NCBI GenBank assembly: GCA_015179025.1
Contig: WHUX01000041.1
Span: 248,001 to 312,000, forward strand
Length of the DNA stretch: 64,000 bases
Origin: Terfezia claveryi
Taxonomy: Eukaryota > Ascomycota > Pezizomycetes > Pezizales > Pezizaceae
Reading direction: 5' to 3'
In this document: in pieces, positions 45,731 through 55,271 of the stretch
Numbering within the stretch: position 1 is the first letter of the stretch
Layout of the letters: each line of letters opens with the position of its first letter
Position numbers and translations under genes: made by a program
Notes under the pieces: model-generated
Seen by the model: the letters and a program-made list of their open reading frames with translations, nothing else
Told to the model about the DNA's origin: nothing
Database searches by the model: none

Positions 45731-46594
45731 ATGAGCAAAGAGCTGCTCTTATTGTCTTAATATGCTTATTTTTAAGCTATATTCTATATATAGAAGTACT
45801 GTCCGTATAACCAACAAATATCGCACTTTCTGCCTGTGGGAGAAGCTTGCTGCCACTTGGTCTATTTTCCTCGTAGATATGAGCAAAGCAATGCTGTCCA
45901 AAAGGGTGTAAATGACTAATTGATGGTTTTGCCTTATACAGGGCTTCATAGGGTGTTATCCCTTAGAGATGTGAATGTGGAAGGCGATTCTTCAAATAAA
46001 TAGCGGTTGAGTATGCTTCCGCCCACAACCTCTTATCTGAGATATTGGTGAGCATGCCTCTGACCATTGTCTGTATTGTGCGGTTAAAGCGTTCCGCAAC
46101 ACCATTCGATTCATGAGAATAAGGTGGTGTCCTTATATGGCATATACCTTGTTGTTTGAAGTAAGTATCAACCTTAATATATTCTCTACCATTATCAGTT
46201 AAAACAGCCAGAATAGTGGTATTGAACTGCCTTTGGATAAAGGTGATAAAATCAATAATCACTTGGTTTGCATCGGATTTGGCTATTAGATAGTGCATCT
46301 ATGCCATGCGGGTAAAATCATCTAAAAACGTGATGTAATAGAGAGAGTTACCATAAGATGCGATAGGCTGCTTGCCACTTAGATTGCTATGTATGAGTTC
46401 AAATGCCCTAGTAGAGCGAGCATGAGAAAGAGCGAATGGGGTATTATTAGTTGATTTTGACATAATACACGCATTGCATGTGAAGTTGGCGGGTGCCTTA
46501 GGTAAGAGCTCGCCGTCAGCATATGCAGCTGGGTATATATTGGCTGCATGCCCAAATGCATTATGCCAATAATATATGAAGAAGAGCTCATAAG

Positions 46595-46905
46595 GTTGGT
46601 ATGAGCATTAGAGCTGCTCACAGAGCTTATATGAGGTTGCGAAGTAAGCGAAGAGCTCATAAGGCTTATATAAGGTTGCGAAGTAAGCGAAGAGCTCAAA
46701 AGGCCAGTATGAGCATTAGAGCTACTCACAGGGCTTATATGAGATTGCGAAGTAAGCGAAGAGCTCATAGGGCTCATATGAGGTTGCGAAGTAAGCGAAG
46801 AGCTCATAAGGCTTATATGAGGTTGCGAAGTAAGCGAAGAGCTCATAAGGCTGGTATGAGCATTAGAGCTGCTCACAGGGCTTATATGAGATTACGAATT
46901 CGTAG
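46595..46905 (-). repeat. 39-bp minisatellite in Copia pol
   Basis: Six or seven units of about 39 bp (GAGCTCATAAGGCTTATATG followed by AGGTTGCGAAGTAAGC) between the protease and integrase parts. In pol frame they encode repeats of S-S-S-L-T-S-Q-P-H-I-S-L-M. Confidence 0.85.
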
Positions 46906-47649
46906 TTTCTCGTAAACAGGGAAGCTTGTCCCTAATGTCTACAACTAAGATCGGAGTCTGAAGATCACTTTTATTGAACATATGAATAACATTATCCCTA
47001 GCGACCATAACAACCTTAAACTTAACGACATCCTAGGCAAAGAGACTATGACTTAGAGTAGGCAATATAACATATCCTTTAAGAACAGACGGTTGATTTG
47101 GTTGTTGGGTAGAGAGGCATGTATTATCACAGTGCCTTTCCCCTCGACAGGAAGGAGGTTGTTACCCCCAACCTTCACAACTCCGTAATGCGGGTAGATG
47201 TAGTAGAAATGACCTATATCAGATGTCATGTGAGCTGTTGCATATGTGTCTAGTTTTCAGGTGTATATTGTACTAACCTGTTGGTTGGTGTGAATAGATT
47301 CTGAAACAAAACTGGAGGGATCGAGTTGTTGGGAAACAAGCGCTTGAGAAACTTGGGCTTCAGAAATGGAGGCTTGCGCAACTTGGGCAACAGCAGCTTA
47401 GGTCTGCGCTATTTGTTTCTTGCTAGCTTGGTCATGTTTTAGCTTCCGGCAATCTTGCCAGACATGACCTTTGAATCAATGTCCGTGTCGTTTGCAGTAG
47501 GTACAAGACCAAGTGCCTGGATCTGCAGAGGCTTACGAAGCTTGTGAAGCTTGCTGGGATTGAGATTTTGTGGCTTGTTGCTGGGATTGCGCAAATTTCT
47601 TCCTTCTAGCCTTATTCGGGCGACCATTGGCTAGTAGTGCCGTGTTGGT

Positions 47650-48558
47650 CTAGTTTCTGCCATTGTAGCTAGAGAGTTGGTTATTGATTGCTAGACCTAT
47701 TAGCCTCTCCTTCAAATCATTATATGAGAGATTTTCCTTAGTAGTCAGGTTATCTACCACATTGGGGTAGTGAGTGACTAAGGAAGCGAGGAGGTATTCG
47801 CGCTTAGCTTCTTCAAGTTCTAGCAAAGTCCTATACATAGCCTTGAAGCTGCCAAGATGTGCATTCGAGGTCAATTGGTGCAACCACATCCATCGAATCT
47901 CGAAAGTGTCAATGAACTGAGAAATTGATTGCGAGATATCAAGTGTGGAAGCAAGCGAATTAAAGGCATGAATCTCATATACAAAGGACAGCGGGGTATC
48001 TTTGTAGTATGTTTTGCAGAGATAATGCCAGATCTTATTTGCAGACCTATGCCTACCAATCTGTAGCATGATTTTCTGCGAAACAACTTGAATAAGGAGC
48101 AGAAGAGATTCTGTCTCTATATGCTTATGATGTGTTATTTCAGCAGCTGTTGCTATAAGCGGAGGAATACAGCCATTGACAACTACTTGTGTAGCTTCTA
48201 GAGCGTCAAAGATCATCAGCATCTGTTGTGACCAAAGATCATAGTTCTTTGCGCCTTCAAGAATTGCTAGCTTTTCTAGCTTAATACTAGACCTGAAGTC
48301 CTGATGGACAGGAATAGGTACTGCCGCTTGCGATGCTTGTGCAGCAAGCGCTAAAGCCGGTTGAACTTGGGGTGGTGTAGCTTCAGGAGCTAGAGGTTGT
48401 GGTTGTGGAATAGCTAGTGGTTGTGGTTGTGGAATAGCTAGAGGTTGTGGTTGTGAGAGTACAATGGTTTCGAGAATTTCTTCTTTGCTATCAGGCTGAT
48501 TTTGGTGAACTCTTGAACGGGTTCGTGGTTGCCTTGATGGTCCTGCTTCGGAAGACAT
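47650..48558 (-). CDS. Copia gag, open reading frame intact
   Basis: 302 codons from ATG 48558 to the stop at 47650. The N-terminus carries three copies of a P-Q-P-Q-P-L-A-I motif and an Ala/Gln-rich stretch, then the UBN2/Retrotran_gag-like domain (LAILEGAKNYDLWSQQMLMIF, about residues 100-120; ANKIWHYLCKTYYKD; YNDLKERLIGLAINNQL near the end). It starts 46 bp after the LTR. In copia elements gag and pol are one frame; here pol is separated by stops. Confidence 0.8.
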   Translation of the reverse strand: MSSEAGPSRQPRTRSRVHQNQPDSKEEILETIVLSQPQPLAIPQPQPLAIPQPQPLAPEATPPQVQPALALAAQASQAAVPIPVHQDFRSSIKLEKLAILEGAKNYDLWSQQMLMIFDALEATQVVVNGCIPPLIATAAEITHHKHIETESLLLLIQVVSQKIMLQIGRHRSANKIWHYLCKTYYKDTPLSFVYEIHAFNSLASTLDISQSISQFIDTFEIRWMWLHQLTSNAHLGSFKAMYRTLLELEEAKREYLLASLVTHYPNVVDNLTTKENLSYNDLKERLIGLAINNQLSSYNGRN

Positions 48559-48603
48559 GTTGTGCTTATTCGTAGAGAGTTAAAGCGTAGAGGGCTCAGA
48601 ACC

Positions 48604-49123
48604 TTTAAGAGATAAAGGAGGGAGGTATAGGCAGCAGTGAGATCCAAAAGTCCACTGAAGGATAATACAAATGAGCGAAGTGAGATTGTCACAAAGAGAA
48701 GAGTATATAGAAGTGAAGAGATGTGTTGTTATGTTCTTGTTTTCATCTATCCAACAGGAAACGAACGAGATATATATACATGAATGAACGTACATAAGAA
48801 AGTGAAGAAGAAGAAGGACATATGAGTAGCACGCAATGCCTGTGAAGGCTGAAGCACGTAATGCCTGTGAAGGCCGAAGCTTGCCATATGATCTGCAGGC
48901 CAGAGCACGCAATGCCTGTGAAGGCCAAAGCACGCAATGCCTGAGAAGGCCGTTGCTTGCCATAAGATCTGCAGGCCAGAGCACGCAATGCCTGTGAAGG
49001 CCGAAGCACGCAATGCCTGAGAAGGCCATTGCTTGCCATAAGATCTGCAGGCCGAAGGTCGCTGTGTGTGGAATAGCAAGGCATGGGCGGAATGAATGAA
49101 TGTACGGCATTCAATCACTAACA
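48604..49123 (-). repeat. 5' LTR of Copia element
   Basis: 520 bp, near-identical to 43093-43612. The internal side begins GGTTCTGAGCCC, a possible primer binding site. Confidence 0.9.
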
Positions 49124-49128
49124 CCCCA

Positions 49129-50149
49129 CTACCAGTATCTCCTACACCCTGGGATTCTACTGCATTACTACACAAAGCCAGACAAACTAAGTTATTACTT
49201 CAACAGAAGGATCAGGATATTTATCGAGTTGAATTGGCAAAGTTCCTGGACTCTTTGGAATGGTTTGCTCTCAATCACCAGCAAAAAAAATTTGCGTCAC
49301 GAAGCACTACAATTTTCGCTGCATCCCGTGCTTCACGAAATTCTTGCTGTGTCCCATGCGTCCCATGCGCGGCCTCAGAATATATAGGTGGCGTCAGGTA
49401 CATCACCTAATTCTTGCTACCTCCAATGCATCCCATGCGCGTCCTTAGAATATATGGACAGTGTCAGGTGCGTCCCATGCTTTCTACTTTTTCATCTTAT
49501 TTCGTGTGATCACAATCTCTTTCCCAACGCCAACCACTATTTTCTTTACTTACCAACACAGTTTACTTGCGTCCAATGTCTCTATACACCCTTCAGTTAT
49601 GCAGTTGCGTACTTTCCCTTCAGTTGCGCATTCAGCCCTCCGTTGCGCACTCATTATTATAATCTACTGTACGCTGTTCACTACAATCCCCAGGAAACCT
49701 AAGTCTATAGAATTGCCACGATGATCAATTCCATGTTTACTTTTACCGCATACAGCTATTTCCTCCACCGTACTACTACCGTAGGCCGTGCACACCTGGA
49801 GGAGCTCTTAAAACAGCACAGCCTGGTTCTAAGTCACCGGAAGCTGGATCCGACATTAGGGGGCTGGCAGCATAGTGATCCCCTATTTCCCAAGTGTGGC
49901 CGCCTGGGACTTAGAGAATTTTTCGTATCATTGCGCCCAAGTTCACACCTACAACACGGGCACTTATATCTTTGCTAATTTCCACGGTGAATTCCAGGGG
50001 CCATAAAGAATAAGGGTAAATACTGTCCTTTTGGAAAATTCCAAGTCCCTCCAACAAAGCTAATCCAACACGATTCCAATCCCCAAATAGGAGGAATGAA
50101 ACTAGATATGCCAATTCAGACCTTCTCCCCACTGATACACTCAGAGCTT
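49129..50149. repeat. Spacer with two 75-bp tandem units
   Basis: Units at about 49339-49410 and 49411-49485 share AATTCTTGCT, TCCCATGCGCG and AGAATATAT. From about 50020 the sequence is the downstream flank of the duplicated small-gene block. The other open frames here look fortuitous. Confidence 0.5.
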
Positions 50150-50515
50150 TTATAGCCCCTCCGTATGCTCCACCATGGCTGCAAAACCTTTCTCCACATC
50201 CTCCTTAACCATAATCACAATCTCCCACAATTTCATGTCCCTCAGATATATAAAATCAGTCATTGTGGTGATGTCTTCCTCTATCCACGCCTGAACCGTA
50301 TAGTTGAGGAAGAACTGAAACATTTCCTCCATAATCGTGGTGCCCATCAGTATGCACCAACGCGAGCCTGGGGTACTCTCATCGTAGGTGACAAAACCGT
50401 AATGTCTTAGGAATTGCATGAGCTGAAGCTTCAAAAGTTCCTGAATATCCCAGTCTGTAGACATTGTTAATAGAGTTATTTTTGTTCTTCTGTCTGGCGT
50501 TAGTATGGTATGCAA
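50150..50515 (-). CDS. Hypothetical protein, paralogue of the gene at 41539-41898
   Basis: 121 codons, no stops, clearly homologous to the first copy over its whole length but well diverged in sequence. That both stay open suggests past or present selection. The likely native start is MSTDWDIQELLK (50464). No domain recognised. Confidence 0.5.
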   Translation of the reverse strand: MHTILTPDRRTKITLLTMSTDWDIQELLKLQLMQFLRHYGFVTYDESTPGSRWCILMGTTIMEEMFQFFLNYTVQAWIEEDITTMTDFIYLRDMKLWEIVIMVKEDVEKGFAAMVEHTEGL

Positions 50516-50888
50516 GTGTAGTAGAAAGAGGAACTATGGCAATGGACATGTGTCTGGAGTACCTAATATACCTCTCAGCATGCCATGGCACCAGTCATTT
50601 TGCAGCAATTTCCCTATGGCCGCAGCCCTGGTGGCTACCTCCAAACCCATTACTGCGTTGATTTGAAATCCCATAAGGGATATGGCCCTATAGTTTATAG
50701 TTCCTTCGTACTTGTGTTATTTTGCTATACGTGATCCTCTTTAACCCCCAAGCTTCTGTAGGATCCAAAGGTCTACCCGGCGAAGTTAATCCGATATAAA
50801 ACAATTCCGAATGAGGGTAGGAAATAAGGTAATAAATCCTCGGCCTGGCCCCGTCCCCCGGGATCTAGGAACATTCCAAGGCCCAGGA
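50516..50888. other. Upstream flank of the small-gene paralogue
   Basis: Matches 41899-42110 until about 50720, then unique sequence with nothing recognised. Confidence 0.4.
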
Positions 50889-51545
50889 GTGTTAGAATGA
50901 ATGTAGTACATTCCGTTCATTCCGCCCATGCCTTGCTACCTATACCATATGTAGCCGTCAGCGGCTTGCACATCATATTGCGTACTTCACACCTTGCTCG
51001 CACTCATATCGTTGCTTCATGCCTAGCTATATGGCTTGCAACGGATATGTGCTTCTCCTTCTTCTTCATGCTTTAGATGTACGCTCATACATGTATATAT
51101 ATCTCGTTCATGTTCCTACTTGTTCGGGATAATTGAAGTCATCACTTCACTCAATACAATACATGCACTCACTGTGTATACGAACATCTTCTTCTCTTCA
51201 TATTCCTCTCGCCAGTGACCAACTCGCTCTGTTCATACCTTCATCAGTGGACACTTGGATCTCTCCGCTCACCTGTTGCTATTCCTATTCCTATAAGGAG
51301 ATCATAGGTATGTGTGATATAATACCTTCCATCAGTGGACACTTGGATCTCTCCGCTCACCTGTTGCTATTCCTATTCCTATAAGGAGACCATAGGTATG
51401 TGTGATATGATTGATAGGAATAGGAATAGCAACAGGCGAGCGGAGAGATCCAAGTGTCCACTGAAGGAAGGTACGAACAGAGCGAGTTGGTCACTGGAGA
51501 GAGGAATATGGTAGATGTTCGCATACACAGTGAGTGCATGTATTG
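50889..51545. repeat. Copia-type LTR sequence with tail-to-tail inverted part
   Basis: Starts TGTTAGAATGAATG and contains a TATATATA box (51094), resembling in layout the Copia LTR (TGTTAG..., CATTCCGCCCATGCC). From 51180 an approximately 90 bp direct repeat (ends near 51297 and 51395) is followed by an inverted copy (51405-51540) of the segment 51160-51290, giving a large palindrome. Confidence 0.55.
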
Positions 51546-52309
51546 TTACATACGCCTGGGCACGAGACGTCTCGAGACTTTTGCCAATGCACCCAAGCTA
51601 ATTGTATTCGAACTCATGAGCTAGCTACCTAATCATCATCATCTTCGCCTTCAATTTCCAGATCCCCTTCCGTTCCCTCTTCCACCAACCCTCGCTCTAA
51701 AATCATGCACTGTGGTTCATTAGTTAATATGGGCGCCCATAGTAAACTTAATTAAAAGTTTCAACTTTAGTCCAAGTTTAGGTCTTCGGCCAAGTTAGAC
51801 CTGCTGAGGCTTAGCCGTGAAACCTTTGAACCGAAGTGAGACTTTTCAAGCAAGTTGAGACCTCCAAAAAGGCTATGGAGAATAGTTTGAGACTTTGGGG
51901 AGGCCTTAGCTACATCGTGAGACCCTATTAAGGTTTCCTTCTCTACAGAGACCCTATTAAGGTTTCATTTTCTGTAGAGATCAAGGTGAGGTCTCCTACC
52001 GCCTCTACTAGCTCTCATTGTAAGAGGTTTTCAATAGATTTTTGTTATCTATCTCGTTATCTGATATTTTCGTCGGGAAGTTTATTTTGCTGTCGGCCTT
52101 GGCTCTCCGAGGCCTCCTGTATATATACCTCGATTTCTTGCACTCTCTTTGCCCTGTATCCAAGGTCTTTGTATTAAGCGTACAGTATTTGGTTCTATCA
52201 TTTACTTTCCTAAGTGCTTCAAATTTACGTATATTTTGCTTCTATTCGAGTCTTTTGCTAGGTTTCTGTAGGTTTGATTTTATATTTACATGAGACGTGT
52301 ATTTTGCTT
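51546..52309. repeat. Spacer and start of a 68-bp minisatellite
   Basis: Contains two copies of GAGACCCTATTAAGGTTTC (about 51920-51970). At 52230-52309 lie units of the TTTTGCTTCTATTCGAG minisatellite that continues at 60279 beyond copy D. No gene. Confidence 0.5.
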
Positions 52310-52314
52310 CTATT
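52310..52314 (+). repeat. Target site duplication CTATT (left, copy D)
   Basis: Matches 60279-60283. Confidence 0.88.
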
Positions 52315-52794
52315 TGTCACAACCGTGTTCTTAGTCTTGATTTGACACTCGAACAGGCTTGTTCGGGTGTCGTCGATGGGTGATTGTTATCTTAGCTTCC
52401 GAGATAGGAATCTCGGGAAGCTTATTCCTTCCACGGCCTTGGCCTGGAATCATGTATATATATCTTCGTCCCTCCGCCCTCTCGTTGGATCCCCATCCAA
52501 CGTCTTGTATACCCAATACAGGACCTTGCTTCCCCCAGCGCTTGTGCACCTCCCTTGTGCACATCCTTGTCTCGAACAAACAACTCTGCAATACAGCTGC
52601 CTCCCTTGACACACGCGGCAACTGCCTCCGCGTGTCTCATGTCCCTTGCCCTCTACCTCTCTCTTGCCTCTTGCCCTTGCCCCCGTCTCAGTCTTCCCCT
52701 GGTCACACACGTAGCGCTCCTACGTGTGCGATTGCCCCTTGCCACTTCCCCGGCGTACCCCTTGGTCGCCTTGTCCCCCAGAGCCCTCGTTACA
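52315..52794 (+). repeat. 5' LTR, copy D (subfamily 3)
   Basis: 480 bp, TGTCACAACC...GTTACA. One U3 palindrome GACACTCGAACA/TGTTCGGGTGTC (52343-52370), TATATATA at 52455-52462, and ATCCAACGT at 52495-52503, about 40 bp downstream, which is exactly complementary to ACGTTGGAT at 52797-52805. Confidence 0.92.
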
Positions 52795-52806
52795 CTACGT
52801 TGGATC
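52795..52806 (+). promoter_or_regulatory. Putative self-priming PBS (copy D)
   Basis: CTACGTTGGATC directly after the LTR. Nine bases pair with ATCCAACGT in the LTR near the expected transcript start. Sequence beyond TGGATC differs between copies, which argues against a tRNA primer. Confidence 0.55.
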
Positions 52807-52830
52807 TTCTCGACCAACTGGTACGCTGTC

Positions 52831-53981
52831 ATGTCCGGAACCCCACCACCCGCCGTCAGGTTCCAGACCTGGAGAAGCTCCCCTATACCCTCAGGCCCAA
52901 ACGAATTGAGTGCCTATCGTCGAGAAATCATCGACATCTTCGAGGCCATGGATGCCATCGGGGCCGAACTCAGCAACAGCCTGGCCGTGGCTGAACGAAA
53001 GTTGAGATCCGCCGACGAAGAGATCACGGTCCTCCAGACGGATCTCGACCATGTGAACCTTGCCCTAGCCAACGAACGGACTACGGTCCAAAACCTCAGC
53101 CGCGCCCTAGGGAACCTTGCAATACCAACAGCAGCCAGTAGCAACAAGACCGAAAGCATTCCAACACCCCCCAAGTTCAATGGGGACCGGGCTCGTCTAC
53201 GAGCCTGGAAGAATGCAAGCTCAATGGGGATTCTGCCAGGTTCCCGTCAGAACAACATCGACTGGCATACGTTTTCGCCTTGCTGGAGGGGAAAGCTTGT
53301 GACCAGATCCAGCCATACGTCCTTAAAACCGGGATCAAGCTCAACAATATCTCGGCCCTTTTCACAATCCTGGATAGGGCGTTCGGAGATCCTGATGCAG
53401 TGGAGACGGCCAGTCAAGCGCTCCGGGCACTGAGACAGCGCAACTCAGAGCTGTCTACTTACGTTGCAGAGTTCTCGAGGCTGACCGCAGAGGTAAGGTG
53501 GAACGACCAGGCTAAGTTCAAGCAATTCTAGGAGGGGCTCAGCGATGAGCTCCAACAAGCCATGGTTACCCTCCCTGCGGTTGATACCCTCGAGGAATTG
53601 ATCGACCAGGCCTCCATGGTAGAGCAATGAATGGCCAGGTTACGCCACTGACCGGCCTTCCGACCAACCACCTGCCCAGCACCACAGCAGCAGTAGCAGC
53701 CGAAGCCAGCCCAATCCTCCGCAACAACCACGACCCTGGCCAACAAACCAGTACATCCTTCGCTGGTGCCAGGAGGGCCCGCCCCTATGGATTTGTCCTC
53801 GGGAAGACCTCGGCTAATCCAGGAGGAAAGGGACCACCGCCACACTTGTGGGTTATGCATTGCATGTGGAAAAGGGGACCATTTCATCACAGCCTGTCCC
53901 CTCCGCAAAAACCGCTCCTTGGCCGTACATGCGATATCCGAGACCCTGGAAGAGTCGGGAAAAGTGGAGTCCCTTGCCTAG
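52831..53981 (+). pseudogene. Gag of copy D (one deletion)
   Basis: ATG 52831 (MSGTPPPAVRF). A coiled-coil N-terminus (EIIDIFEAMDAIGAELSNSL, KLRSADEEITVLQTDLD), then capsid PPKFNGDRARLRAWKN (about 53168-53215). A deletion of about 10-11 nt against copy B at 53216 shifts the frame; capsid continues in another frame (YVFALLEGKACDQIQPYV). A stop at 53529 and one at 53627 follow, then an intact CCHC knuckle C-IA-C-GKGD-H-FITA-C (53857-53898). Ends at TAG 53979-53981. Confidence 0.85.
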
Positions 53982-54002
53982 TTACTGACACTAGCAAGGG
54001 AC
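53957..54002 (+). promoter_or_regulatory. Gag-pol -1 frameshift cassette (copy D)
   Basis: GGGAAAA at 53957-53963 in gag phase TCG GGA AAA, spacer GTGGA, stem GTCCCTTGC/GCAAGGGAC (53969-53977 with 53994-54002) plus TAG/CTA across a bulged C, loop of 9 nt. Slipping back one base gives GGG AAA AGT..., which is the open pol frame. Confidence 0.8.
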
Positions 54003-55271
54003 CTATCCTGGGTCATTTGTCTTTGTCGTCTTTCTCTGTTCCTGCATCTATGTCTGTTGACGAATTTCGCTTGTTTGGCGAGCATTTTGTAGTACCAATA
54101 ACTGTTAAATTCAATGGTAAAACAGTGGTAACATTAGCTCTCATAGATTGTGGTGCTTCAGGAATAGCCTTCATTGATCAGACCTTTGTCAGTAAAAATT
54201 CGATACCAACAGCCAAGCTAAAGACCCCCCGCCTTCTTGATATCATTGATGGCCGACCTATCTTTTCCGGAGCTATTACCGACCTCACATGCCTACCTAG
54301 TGCCATTGGAGACCATTCGGAAAGCCTCCCCATGTTTTTAACCAAGCTCAAATACCCCATTGTCCTGGGGATCCCCTGGCTCCGAATGCATGATGTCTCC
54401 GTTAACTTTGGCTCTTACACCTTGAACTTTAACAGCGGGTATTGCGAGAAGCACTGCGGTGCCCCACAGACTGCCGTTAAAGGATTATGTGCCCTACCAC
54501 CCCCGATAGAGGATCCTAGGCAGGTGATGGCAGAAACCCCCCCACTAAAACCCCTCGATATCAACTTCATTGGAGCAGGGGCCTTTGCTTACCTTACCAG
54601 AAGGCACAAGCTGAAAGCCCATACTCTATCAATCTGCGAAGTTAACCTGGAAATCAATAAGCTGCAGTCCAAGGAAGAATGGAAGTCCATGGTGCCTGGT
54701 GAATACCACGAATTCATTGACTTGTTCTCTGAGAAAGCCGCGGAGAAGCTTGCCCCCCATCGACCATACTACCACACAATCCCACTGGTAGAAGGTAAGA
54801 CCCCCCCTTATGGACCTCTCTATGGGATGTCCTGGATAGAACTGGAAGCTCTAAAAAAGTATCTGGAGGAAAACCTCAACAAGAGCTTCATTCGCCACAG
54901 CTCCTCCCCAGTGGGTGCCCCAGTGCTGTTCGTGAAGAAGTCGGACAGCTCTCTTTGGTTGTGTGTTGATTATCGTGGCCTGAACGAGATAACAGTCAAG
55001 AACAGATACCCTTTACCCCTGATCCAGGAGACATTAGCTAGGCTTTCCAAGGCAAAATGGTTCACCAAATTGGATCTGAGAGGGGCATACAACTTGGTAC
55101 GAATTGCTAAGGGGGAGGAGTGGAAAACTGCCTTCTGGACGCGATATGGCCATTTTGAGTATAATGTGATGCCTTTCAGCTTAACCAACGCCCCCGCCTC
55201 CTTTCAGCACTTTATCAATGACACTCTGCGGGACTTTCTGGATGTATTCTGCACCGCCTACCTGGACGATA

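Larger units (their letters stand above)
43811..47640 (-). pseudogene. Copia pol (protease, integrase, RT, RNase H)
   Basis: Order on the minus strand: zinc knuckle-like C-T-Y-C...H region about 47500-47440, protease DTYATAHMT near 47250 (DSGAT type expected), integrase core LTDNGREYIKV and SHESNGVAERFNRT (46298-45963), a Ser/Ala/Leu repeat linker (45730-45413), RT 45176-44595 (KWVYKIKRDAAGNISRYKARLVAQG; box YVDN, expected YVDD, near 44690), RNase H 44278-43811 (SDADYAGDRSDRKST, AEYIAL, KHIDMAYHHVRD). Stops at several points, for example near 44590 and 45960. The GAT-to-AAT change in the RT box is a CG-to-CA transition. Confidence 0.85.
43093..49123 (-). mobile_element. Ty1/Copia element, complete, TSD CCCCA
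   Basis: 6031 bp on the minus strand: 5' LTR 48604-49123, gag, protease, integrase, RT, RNase H, polypurine tract (GAGGAGGGG just before the 3' LTR) and 3' LTR 43093-43612. The LTRs are both 520 bp and nearly identical, with few transitions, so insertion is recent. Stops in pol and a changed RT box still make it non-autonomous. Confidence 0.93.
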
